Positions 8,667 to 15,502 of a stretch of DNA of 45,962 nt are shown one piece after another. The stretch is from an uncultured Verrucomicrobiales bacterium. Its GTDB lineage: Bacteria; Verrucomicrobiota; Verrucomicrobiia; Verrucomicrobiales; Akkermansiaceae. The translations under genes and the position numbers were made by a program. The notes below the pieces were generated by a model, which was not told the DNA's origin, searched no databases, and saw only the letters and a list, made by a program, of their open reading frames with translations. The DNA lies in contig CALCWC010000094.1 in assembly GCA_937905985.1 (NCBI GenBank), positions 1 to 45,962 on the forward strand, written 5' to 3'. How positions within the stretch are numbered: position 1 is the first letter of the stretch; each line of letters begins with the position of its first letter.

Positions 8667-9656
8667 TTACAGGTTGCCTGAAATACAGTTCAGCACCTGG
8701 CGATACGGGGCTTTTTGAGCATCCGACAGGAAGGGTTTTTCCCAAATGCTCTGGATACGCTCGTAAAGATCCTTCGCGGTGCCGGCGGAATAGCTGCAAC
8801 CTCGGGGCAATTCGCCTAGGTAGAGGGTGCTGTTCTTCTCATCCGGGACAAGAACATCGGGATGCGCGCGACAGGTGTTCTGAATATACGCCAAAGCCTC
8901 CGCTTGAATAGCTGCCGCCCTTGATCGACTGTGCCCATCTCCTGTCATCGTGATCAGAATCTTGCGGTATTTCTCTACAACGCTCCGGAAGGCAAGGGCA
9001 TTTTGGTAACTCTCCGCAAAGCGGACATTTTTGAGAATCCGTATGAACTCCAGATGCTTTTCAATGGCAGTCTTGTCATCATCGCTAAGATTGAAGCCCA
9101 GTGAATACAGTCCGCTGCCTTCAACGTATCGGTAAAGCTCCAGCTCCGGCAGTATGATGCTGTCCGGCTTGTCTATACGCACGATGGGGTCTACCGTGAG
9201 GACATAGGTATTCTGCCCCGCCCGGAACGCGCATACCGGGTATTTCGTACATGTAGGCCAGGGGGAGTTGCAGCATCCATCCAAGGGCAGTGCCTTCAAT
9301 TCCGTTCCGTTGACCATCACGCTACCCTTGTACCGGCACTCAAGAAGGGAAAATTCAGGACCAACATGGCGCAGGAACAAAGCATAGCGCAGGACATAGT
9401 GCATGATCTGCCGCCGTGGCCATACCACGGTATATTTGCCGGACTGTTTCAAATCAACGCGAGGATATCCCGTTCCCTCAGCAAAGCGCCATTCCGGCTG
9501 CGGATGGATGATACCGAGGTCGGAGGTGAAGTCAATGCGCCCCGCCTGGGGGGCAGCAGGGAAATCCACCCGTACCGTGCTGGTACAGCCCAGCATGGCA
9601 GGGAACATCAGCAACGCCGCATATATCCAATGATTACCCTTTGACTTTTTTACCAT
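8667..9656 (-). CDS. Orphan lipoprotein
   Basis: 329 aa with a basic N-terminus, a hydrophobic stretch (IYAALLMFPAMLG) and a lipobox ending in Cys at about residue 24 (MLGC), so it is probably lipid-anchored in the envelope. The mature part is mixed alpha/beta with several cysteines (for example DGCCNSPWPTC), and no family is recognised. The ATG lies 6 nt after the -10 box of a good minus-strand promoter, which fixes the start. It has lower GC than the flanking operons. It is convergent with murJ and divergent from the Sel1 gene. Function unknown. Confidence 0.7.
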   Translation of the reverse strand: MVKKSKGNHWIYAALLMFPAMLGCTSTVRVDFPAAPQAGRIDFTSDLGIIHPQPEWRFAEGTGYPRVDLKQSGKYTVVWPRRQIMHYVLRYALFLRHVGPEFSLLECRYKGSVMVNGTELKALPLDGCCNSPWPTCTKYPVCAFRAGQNTYVLTVDPIVRIDKPDSIILPELELYRYVEGSGLYSLGFNLSDDDKTAIEKHLEFIRILKNVRFAESYQNALAFRSVVEKYRKILITMTGDGHSRSRAAAIQAEALAYIQNTCRAHPDVLVPDEKNSTLYLGELPRGCSYSAGTAKDLYERIQSIWEKPFLSDAQKAPYRQVLNCISGNL

Positions 9657-9662
9657 AGAGGG

Positions 9663-9691
9663 ATTCTATCAGTTCAGGGCTGGATGGGCAA
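9663..9691 (-). promoter_or_regulatory. Promoter of the orphan lipoprotein gene
   Basis: Minus strand: TTGCCC (9691-9686), 17-bp spacer, TAGAAT (9668-9663), then 6 nt to the ATG. This predicts a leaderless transcript. Confidence 0.65.
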
Positions 9692-9778
9692 GCCTATGCG
9701 TCAGCTTGATGATTTTTCTGGACACACCGGCTTTTCATATGCTACACAGGTGAGACTAATCGGCACAGCGAGACCCCT

Positions 9779-10684
9779 ATGAGGCATCTTTCAATAATCT
9801 TAACAATCGGCATGCTGGCAATTTCCGCTTCCTCATCTCATGCCAGCATGGAAACAAAGGCAGAAACTTCCCGGGAATGCTCGCCGTGCGCCTTGCAGGA
9901 AAAGGCTGAACAAGGGGACGCAGATGCCCAATACACCTTGGCAGAGGACTTCTACCCGCACAACAAAGCGGAGGCCGTGAAGTGGTACCGCAAAGCGGCA
10001 GCCCAGGGGCATGCCAAGGCTCAACTGAGGCTGGGAATACATTATTATGTTGGTCCGAAAGAAACGCGAGACGAACATGAGGCAGCAAAGTGTTTTCAGC
10101 ATGCTGTTGAGCAGGGGAGCCCTATAGCCCACTTTTATCTTGCCTATTGCTACAAGCGTGGCATCGGTGTTGCTCAGAACCTTGAAAAAGCCAAGGACCT
10201 GTTCCATAAGGGAGCCCAGCTTGGTGACGACATGAGTGAGGAGGCGTACAATAGGATCTTGAAATCTGAAAAATGCAAAAAGCAGGCCCCTGCCCCGAAC
10301 AGTCAGACAGGCCGCGACTATTTGCATGATGTGGATAGTGTTGATGGAGCCATATGCCTGATGAGGCACGCCTGGGATTCAGCTGCATGTGTTGTGCGTG
10401 GAGAGCTCGTTCAAAAGGATGGGCTGCTGACGGGGAAAATCAACGAGGTGTACAAGGGAGAACTGACAGCGGGCAAGGCATATGCCTGCCAAGCTCCCGA
10501 TACTCTGTTTCAAAAAACCGAAAATGCAGCTACCCCGCGGGGAGAACTATACATTCTTGCGAAAAAGGCAAAGCTGGCTGAAGATGGCACATATCTGTTG
10601 GAAGAGTGTATCGTTATTGAAAGATACACGTACCCCGATTTTGCCGAAACATGCTTTCACCTCGTACTCAAAACGAAGATGTGA
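9779..10684 (+). CDS. Secreted Sel1-repeat protein
   Basis: 301 aa with an N-terminal signal peptide (LSIILTIGMLAISASSSHA, cleavage near residue 22). Residues about 40-160 hold three to four Sel1-type repeats (GDADAQYTLAEDF, GHAKAQLRLGIHYY, GSPIAHFYLAYCYKRG), which build superhelical protein-binding scaffolds. The C-terminal ~130 residues are a separate domain with several cysteines that I do not recognise. It probably works in the periplasm. A strong hairpin terminator follows directly. The GC content is lower than in the neighbouring operons. A second, cytoplasmic Sel1 protein is encoded at 32911-34155. Confidence 0.75.
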   Translation: MRHLSIILTIGMLAISASSSHASMETKAETSRECSPCALQEKAEQGDADAQYTLAEDFYPHNKAEAVKWYRKAAAQGHAKAQLRLGIHYYVGPKETRDEHEAAKCFQHAVEQGSPIAHFYLAYCYKRGIGVAQNLEKAKDLFHKGAQLGDDMSEEAYNRILKSEKCKKQAPAPNSQTGRDYLHDVDSVDGAICLMRHAWDSAACVVRGELVQKDGLLTGKINEVYKGELTAGKAYACQAPDTLFQKTENAATPRGELYILAKKAKLAEDGTYLLEECIVIERYTYPDFAETCFHLVLKTKM

Positions 10685-10688
10685 TTTT

Positions 10689-10718
10689 GCCCCGGTCCCC
10701 TGTAGAGGGGGCCGGGGC
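10689..10718 (+). terminator. Terminator of the Sel1 gene
   Basis: Stem GCCCCGGTCCCC with GGGGGCCGGGGC (one G-T pair), 6-nt loop, followed by TTTAT. Confidence 0.75.
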
Positions 10719-10738
10719 TTTATCATCACATCACCTCG

Positions 10739-10759
10739 AAAAAACCTGCACTCGGCAGG
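10739..10759 (-). terminator. Terminator of the leftward phage-like operon
   Basis: On the minus strand CCTGC-CGAGT-GCAGG is followed directly by six T residues, a textbook intrinsic terminator 16 nt after the scaffold stop codon. Confidence 0.75.
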
Positions 10760-10774
10760 ATGAAGTAGATTAGA

Positions 10775-11635
10775 TTAGAGGCTGCGGCCGAAGGCCAGGC
10801 GGTCGTATTGCTCGTTGGCGTAACGGTGGCGCGGGTGGTTGGCGTGCATGTAGGCCTCGTGGAGGGGGTGGGTGGGATCGCTGGCGATGCGCTGGGCCTC
10901 CTGCTTGTCGTCAGCGGGGACGCCTTGGCGGATGGGAGCTTCACGCCCCTGCTCCGCCATGGCGAAGATAAGGCGAGCGAAGTCCGCATTGGCGCGCAAG
11001 GCCGGGTTCTCCACCAGGGACTGGACGTCGATTCCCGTCTGGTCGCCAACGTGTCGGAGGAATGAGGCGACGGTCTGCATGTTGTGGTCGAACTCGTTTC
11101 CCCACTCGTTCTGGAGGTCTGCCTCTGCGGCGTCGATGGCATCCTGCTCCTGCTTGCGGCAATCCATGAGGAAGTTGCGGCCCTCGCGGGAGTAGCTGTC
11201 CACCAGAGCCTGCATGGCCTTGGGCGGCACGCCGTAGTCGAACGCCACGCGGGAGAGGCTCTGAGCGAGGTGTTCGTCCCAGATTTCATCGGGCGTGTCG
11301 TCGGGGCGCGCGATGGTGAAATCATCGGGATTCTCGGGGAGGCCGACGGTGATGCGGAATGCCTGCATGCGCGGGTCGTCCTGTGCGTCGGGATAGCCCT
11401 TGAGCTTCTCCAGGTGGGCGTAGCTCTTGGCGAGGGCCTCCGGGCGCTTGAACTTGGCAAGCGTGGCGGCGTAGGGCTGCAAATCCTCGAACCTGGCGTA
11501 CCATTCCGGGGCGAAGGCCCCGTCCTCCCCCAGAAGGGAGGGCACGGTGACGGCGGGTTCGGGTGCGGTGGTATCGGGAGCGGCATCGGAGGCCGCATTG
11601 TCGTTTTCTCTATTCGTGTTCATGATCATGTTCAT
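10775..11635 (-). CDS. Phage capsid scaffold-type protein
   Basis: 286 aa, acidic. The N-terminal half carries the pattern known from podovirus and other phage capsid assembly scaffolds: a short disordered start, then FEDLQPYAATLAKFKRPEALAKS (residues about 49-71) and GLPENPDDFTI. A long helical middle and a basic C-terminal tail rich in His and Arg follow; such a tail would normally contact the major capsid protein. It is the last gene of a five-gene leftward operon behind the portal gene and overlaps the preceding gene by 26 nt. In podoviruses the major capsid gene normally comes next; here a terminator and host genes follow instead. Alternative: another head-morphogenesis factor. Confidence 0.65.
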   Translation of the reverse strand: MNMIMNTNRENDNAASDAAPDTTAPEPAVTVPSLLGEDGAFAPEWYARFEDLQPYAATLAKFKRPEALAKSYAHLEKLKGYPDAQDDPRMQAFRITVGLPENPDDFTIARPDDTPDEIWDEHLAQSLSRVAFDYGVPPKAMQALVDSYSREGRNFLMDCRKQEQDAIDAAEADLQNEWGNEFDHNMQTVASFLRHVGDQTGIDVQSLVENPALRANADFARLIFAMAEQGREAPIRQGVPADDKQEAQRIASDPTHPLHEAYMHANHPRHRYANEQYDRLAFGRSL

Positions 11636-11894
11636 TTTGGGATTCGCTTGCCTCGCGGCGGGCCTGTTCCATCAGGCGCCGGATGACAAGGAAGACTTCT
11701 CTGTGGGCGTCGCGCCGCATGGCGTCGAGCGGGTCGTACGCTCCGGCCTTGCCCAGGAACACGGGCAGGTCCGTTTCAAAGCGCTCCTCGAGCACATCGA
11801 GCGCCTGCTCGCCGAGGGGCGTGCCGAAGACGGCGAGGATGAGGCGGCGGTTGGCGCGCGCCTGTTCCGCGGCGTGGTTGCGTGGGTAAATCAT
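11610..11894 (-). CDS. Bbp19-like small phage protein
   Basis: 94 aa. The layout FGTPLGEQALDVLEERF in the first half and YDPLDAMRRDAHREVFLVIRRLM in the second is the pattern of the small Bbp19-type proteins encoded between portal and scaffold genes of Bordetella phage BPP-1-like podoviruses. Their function is unknown. The ATG overlaps the portal stop (ATGA), and the 3' end overlaps the scaffold gene by 26 nt, so translation is probably coupled. The C-terminus is rich in His and Glu. Confidence 0.6.
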   Translation of the reverse strand: MIYPRNHAAEQARANRRLILAVFGTPLGEQALDVLEERFETDLPVFLGKAGAYDPLDAMRRDAHREVFLVIRRLMEQARREASESQNEHDHEHE

Positions 11895-13477
11895 GGCTTG
11901 GATGGGGATTGGGGTTGAGCCTGCTCTTGTGCGAACGCGAGCGCGGCGGCATCGGCCTCACGCTTGCGGCGCAGGCGTTTCACGGAGCTTTCCGCGCGGA
12001 GGATGCCCTCCGGCACGCCGTCCAGGCGCGCGCTCAGGCGGAACGTGCGGTCCAGGTCCACGTGGTCGGCCACGGCGGGGTCGAGCGCGGCGAGGGACTG
12101 GAGGCGCAGGAGGGTGCGCTCCACGCCCTCCGACTGGATGCGGCGCATGACCATGGCGATTCTGCCCTGGTAGACCACGCGGGGTTCCGGCACCTCTGCC
12201 TCACCGCGTGCGTTGGCGCGCAGCACCGTGCTCGGCGGCTGCGGGAAGCGCCCCATGCGGAACAGCAGCGCAAACACGCGCTCCATCAGCGGGCGGAAAT
12301 CGCTCGTGAACAGCGTGAACGACGGCGAGAAGAGCATCACGCGCTCGTTCTCGCGGGCGTATACCTCCGCGGCGCTCATCTGCTGGCGGCGCTCGCTCCA
12401 GAGCTCCAGCATGGGGACGAAGAACGCGCGGTTGATGGCATCCTGCTTCTGGCGGAGGCGGTCCATGCCGATGTCGTATCGGCCGGAGGTGGCCCACTCG
12501 CGCGGGAAACCGAGACTGGCGCTCTCCGGGTTGATGAGGGTGCGGCCGCCTGCGCGGAGGTCCACCTCGCCGCTCTGGTTGGCGAGCTCCAGGATGCGGG
12601 GGAAGGCGGCCACCTCGCCCAGCATGTCGAGGATGCGGTTGAGGAACTGCGCCTGCCGGATGTCCGGGTACACCAGGCGGGCGGGGGCCAGGCCGTACGG
12701 GCCCTCGCCCCAGCGCAGGAAGCGCGTGACCATGTAAGGCATCTCGCGGTAGCCGCTTTCCTCGGTCACGCAGTTGTCGTCCAGGCTGTAGTACAGGCTC
12801 TCGAAGGGCATGTTGCGGGCGTCGTCGCGCTTGCGGTTGCGGGTGTGGCGGGGACGCACCACATGGAGGAAACGGAGGCGGCCGGTGTGGGGGTCTGCAC
12901 CGCTTTCCAGCATGGCGCGGGCGCGGGGACCGAGGGCCCTGCGTCCGAACTGGGATTCCGCCTGGTGCGGTGTGAGGGTGAACTCGCGCATGAAGGTGTC
13001 CAGCGTACCCTCATCGTCCTCCGCGCACACAAACTGGCCGCATGGGATGTGGCGGAACAGCAGGTTGCCGCTGCGCGTGTTGCCGCAGAACAAGCAGCCC
13101 GTGCCCAGCCCCACGCGGTCCAGGAAGCACTCGTGCAGCTCCGTGTAGAAGTTGCTGCGGGCAAGCTCTGCGTTGGCAATCTCGGAACACTTGTTGTACC
13201 AGGATTCCGCCTCGTCTCCCGCATCGGGGTCGGCGCAGCTCCATTTGAACCAGAGCTCGTGGCCGGGGGTGATGTAGCTCATGTGGCCGCTGGCGAGCTT
13301 CTGGCAGGCCTCCACGGCGGTGGTGTCGCCCAGCCCGCGCAGGCTGGAGGCGTCCGCCACGGGCGAGTCGTCGTCCTGCCGCGCAGGCAGCACATAGCGG
13401 CGCAGGGAGTCCCACCAGCCCTCCCACGGTGCGCGGGCGGCCTTGAGACTGTTGTAGGTGTTGAGCAGGGAGTCCAT
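11891..13477 (-). CDS. Podovirus-type head-to-tail connecting (portal) protein
   Basis: 528 aa, the length of portal proteins of T7-like and BPP-1-like podoviruses. The N-terminus (RAPWEGWWDSLRRYVLPAR), then ACQKLASGHMSYITPGHELWFKW near residues 57-79, matches the head-tail connector family. In a virion twelve copies form the ring through which DNA enters and leaves the capsid. The frame is intact throughout, with no nonsense mutation. It overlaps both neighbours (TGATG upstream, ATGA downstream), so the operon has kept its tight phage spacing. GC content matches the host. Confidence 0.8.
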   Translation of the reverse strand: MDSLLNTYNSLKAARAPWEGWWDSLRRYVLPARQDDDSPVADASSLRGLGDTTAVEACQKLASGHMSYITPGHELWFKWSCADPDAGDEAESWYNKCSEIANAELARSNFYTELHECFLDRVGLGTGCLFCGNTRSGNLLFRHIPCGQFVCAEDDEGTLDTFMREFTLTPHQAESQFGRRALGPRARAMLESGADPHTGRLRFLHVVRPRHTRNRKRDDARNMPFESLYYSLDDNCVTEESGYREMPYMVTRFLRWGEGPYGLAPARLVYPDIRQAQFLNRILDMLGEVAAFPRILELANQSGEVDLRAGGRTLINPESASLGFPREWATSGRYDIGMDRLRQKQDAINRAFFVPMLELWSERRQQMSAAEVYARENERVMLFSPSFTLFTSDFRPLMERVFALLFRMGRFPQPPSTVLRANARGEAEVPEPRVVYQGRIAMVMRRIQSEGVERTLLRLQSLAALDPAVADHVDLDRTFRLSARLDGVPEGILRAESSVKRLRRKREADAAALAFAQEQAQPQSPSKP

Positions 13478-13674
13478 CAGCCGAGGGTGGAGTTGCCGTT
13501 GTCAGCGGCGGTGGAGTTGGGGGCGGCGGCGGGCCTGCGGCTCAGCAGGGTGGAGAGCAGTCCACGGCGGCGGGCGGCGGTCTGGTTGTAGGCAGCCTTG
13601 GTTGCGGCGGGCTCGTTGTCGGTGACGACGGGGATGGGTGTGGCGGGAGCGGCTTTGGGTTTGGTAAATCCCAT
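13477..13674 (-). CDS. Small phage-type protein upstream of the portal
   Basis: 65 aa, rich in Ala, Pro and Arg (RRRGLLSTLLSRRP). Short proteins with a GF-KPK start and an Arg-rich middle often precede portal genes in podoviruses; the function is unknown. Its stop overlaps the portal start (TGATG). Unlike most genes here it has a Shine-Dalgarno-like AAAGGA about 8 nt before the ATG (13688-13683), which fits a phage origin. Confidence 0.55.
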   Translation of the reverse strand: MGFTKPKAAPATPIPVVTDNEPAATKAAYNQTAARRRGLLSTLLSRRPAAAPNSTAADNGNSTLG

Positions 13675-13693
13675 GGTGGTGATTCCTTTCTAT

Positions 13694-14050
13694 CTATGAT
13701 TGGTGTTGAATAAATGCGCGCCACGGGTGAATGTGGGGCACGGTGTTGCGGAGGCCGCGCCGGAAGCACAGCCGGGGCAGCGGTGCCAGCCCGGAAGCCA
13801 GCTTGCGCGCCAGCGCCAGGTCCCCCGCCAGCAGATGCACATACCAGGCATCCGCCCCCGCGGGGGTCTCCGGCAGTTCCTCCCATTCCCCGGCATGCGA
13901 CGAGTTCACGGGCAGGAGCAGCGCCACCAGCTGCGGCGTCCATACCACCACGGCGCGCGGGTTGCGGCAGAGGGCAACCCAATCGCGCTGCAGGCTGCGG
14001 CCGGAAGCGGCATAGTAGCGGCGGGCGGTGGTGCGGGCATCGTTGTCCAT
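13694..14050 (-). CDS. Phage-type hypothetical protein
   Basis: 118 aa from the ATG at 14050; an in-frame ATG at 14068 is an alternative. The sequence contains VVVWTPQLVALLLPV and AWYVHLLAGDLALARKLASGL, with a C-terminus rich in Arg, His and Trp. Similar small proteins of unknown function occur in podovirus structural modules, but I cannot name a family. It is the first gene of the leftward operon, 19 nt before the next, and is divergent from the rightward operon that starts at 14190. Confidence 0.45.
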   Translation of the reverse strand: MDNDARTTARRYYAASGRSLQRDWVALCRNPRAVVVWTPQLVALLLPVNSSHAGEWEELPETPAGADAWYVHLLAGDLALARKLASGLAPLPRLCFRRGLRNTVPHIHPWRAFIQHQS

Positions 14051-14189
14051 GCCGCACACCATACACATGAAACACCGGATTTCCAACCAAGCGGGAAAAC
14101 CCGCATGGGGGTACCGCCCCACGCAGGCCTGAACCGGTTTGGCTGCATCCGTTGCGGGCGGGGTGCGGCCGTGGAATGATGGCGGAACT

Positions 14190-14804
14190 ATGAGCGACAT
14201 AGACGAAAACGAAAACACGCCCGCGCCGGTTCCCACCGCCGTGGACATCTGCAACCTGGCCCTCAGCAAGCTGGGGGAATCTCCCATCGACGGCATCGAC
14301 CCCAACGGCACCCTGCCCCAGCGCATGTGCTACCTCCACTACCACCCGGTCCGCCGAGAGGTCCTCTGCGTCAACAGGTGGACCTTCGCCGTAAAGCACG
14401 CCACACTCTACAGCAGCGAGACCGTGGACGAAAACATGCACGCCGTGCCGCACACGCTGCCCACGGACTGCCTGCGCGTGCTGGAGGTGGACACGCCGGG
14501 GTGGACGCTGCGCGGGCGGTGCATTTTCTGCCCGGCGGAGCAAATCACGCTGCGGTACATAGCGGACGTGGAGGACCCGGAGCTGTTCGACCCGCTGTTC
14601 ATCGACGCATTCACGTGCCTGCTGGCGTGCAAGATGTGCATTCCGCTCATCAACAGCAGCACCGTTCGGCAGAGCCTGCTGGAGGAGTACCAGCGCATCG
14701 CCCTGCCGCAAGCCAGCCACTTCAACGCCGTGCAGGAGCACTCCAACGACGAGGACCACCCGCTGCTGCGGCTGTGGAAGCAGAGCCTGGGCCGCAACCA
14801 TTGA
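14190..14804 (+). CDS. Tail tubular / head-completion (gp11-like) phage protein
   Basis: 204 aa from the ATG at 14190; the longer frame from 14139 would run back towards the divergent gene. After an acidic start, residues 15-70 show the pattern of T7 gp11 / P22 gp4-type connector adaptors: VDICNLALSKLGE, PQRMCYLHYHPVRREVL, NRWTFAVKHATL. Such proteins form a ring under the portal that seals the packaged head and joins the tail. It is the first gene of a three-gene rightward operon. In podoviruses the gp11-like gene normally lies on the same strand as the portal; here it is divergent, so the module has been rearranged. Confidence 0.65.
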   Translation: MSDIDENENTPAPVPTAVDICNLALSKLGESPIDGIDPNGTLPQRMCYLHYHPVRREVLCVNRWTFAVKHATLYSSETVDENMHAVPHTLPTDCLRVLEVDTPGWTLRGRCIFCPAEQITLRYIADVEDPELFDPLFIDAFTCLLACKMCIPLINSSTVRQSLLEEYQRIALPQASHFNAVQEHSNDEDHPLLRLWKQSLGRNH

Positions 14805-14822
14805 ACAAGAGAGGACACGCCC

Positions 14823-15113
14823 ATGAAAGCAATCGATTTTGCATGCAGGCTGCTGGCAAGGCTGGCAAAAGACGAGATGCCGGACGGCTCGCAGCGCGTG
14901 CTGCTGGCGGTGGCGGCGGGGCTGCCGGAGGCGCCGGACATTGCGCGCCTCACCGGGCTGGCACCCACCGCGTGCGCCCAAACGCTGGCGCGCCTCCGCA
15001 AGCAGGGATTCGTGCTCTGCAACGACGCCGTCCACGGCGGCCACATCCTCACCCCCACCGGCAAGGCCAAGGTGGCGGGGCTCTTCGATTTCATGCACCC
15101 CGACCATGCGTAA
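14823..15113 (+). CDS. Small winged-helix DNA-binding protein
   Basis: 96 aa. Helix-turn-helix and wing are visible: PDIARLTGLAPTACAQTLARLRKQ (residues about 39-62) then ILTPTGKAKVAGLF. This resembles MarR-like winged helices, found both in small phage regulators and in the DNA-binding part of small terminases. A Shine-Dalgarno-like GAGAGGA lies 6 nt before the ATG. It overlaps the next gene by 8 nt. It could regulate the cassette or help recognise packaging sites. Confidence 0.6.
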   Translation: MKAIDFACRLLARLAKDEMPDGSQRVLLAVAAGLPEAPDIARLTGLAPTACAQTLARLRKQGFVLCNDAVHGGHILTPTGKAKVAGLFDFMHPDHA

Positions 15114-15333
15114 GGAGCGCCACCTCACCATCGAAGAGAAACGCGACTGGCTCGCCTCCATCTTTCGCGACGACGAGGGTATCTACAGCCAGGCGGACAA
15201 GTTCAAGGCCATGGTGGAGGACACGCGCCTGGCGGAGCTGGAGGCAGAGCTGCAGAAAGCGGCCGCCCCGCCGCCGAGCCACGCCATTCCACCGGATATC
15301 CTGTCGCACCTGCCGCCGCCGCTGTCAAACTAG
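15106..15333 (+). CDS. Small phage protein, possible small-terminase-like fragment
   Basis: 75 aa starting at an ATG inside the end of the winged-helix gene (8-nt overlap). The segment LTIEEKRDWLASIFRDDEG, then a Lys/Glu-rich helix, resembles the N-terminal part of some small terminase or packaging accessory proteins. The C-terminus is proline-rich and short. This is a weak resemblance. Taken with the preceding winged helix, a split or reduced DNA-recognition module is possible. A strong terminator follows 9 nt later and closes the cassette. Confidence 0.4.
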   Translation: MRKERHLTIEEKRDWLASIFRDDEGIYSQADKFKAMVEDTRLAELEAELQKAAAPPPSHAIPPDILSHLPPPLSN

Positions 15334-15341
15334 GGAATTCT

Positions 15342-15368
15342 CCCCCGCCCGACCCCATCGGGCGGGGG
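15342..15368 (+). terminator. Terminator closing the rightward phage-like operon
   Basis: Perfect 11-bp stem CCCCCGCCCGA / TCGGGCGGGGG with loop CCCCA, followed by ATTTT. Confidence 0.8.
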
Positions 15369-15397
15369 ATTTTCGCATAAGGGCGAGAGAATACGTC

Positions 15398-15425
15398 TTG
15401 CAATGAGAGAGAAAGAGAGTATAAT
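15398..15425 (+). promoter_or_regulatory. Promoter of the PpiD/SurA-like gene
   Basis: TTGCAA (15398-15403), 16-bp spacer, perfect TATAAT (15420-15425). Start expected near 15432, giving an unusually long leader for this window (about 57 nt), which holds a short ORF. Confidence 0.65.
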
Positions 15426-15454
15426 AGGCGCGTGAGCGTGTACGCCGCGCCCCA

Positions 15455-15502
15455 ATGAAAAAGAACCAGAAACTCTTCCTACAGAATTATGAGCATGCTT
15501 GA
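15455..15502 (+). CDS. Possible 15-codon upstream ORF
   Basis: ATG AAA AAG AAC ... TGA encodes MKKNQKLFLQNYEHA. Its end overlaps the start of the PpiD/SurA-like gene in another frame, covering both candidate ATGs (15489 and 15495). It could be a translational control or coupling ORF, or chance. Confidence 0.3.
   Translation: MKKNQKLFLQNYEHA

Noticed and set aside
13542..15161. 539-codon minus-strand open frame across the phage-like cassette
   Set aside because: It overlaps well-supported genes on both strands and mixes frames; only the shorter frame 13694-14050 reads as a plausible protein.
10720..15400. Attachment-site direct repeats flanking the phage-like cassette
   Set aside because: I compared the sequence outside both terminators and found no convincing direct repeat; the nearest tRNA is more than 7 kb away.
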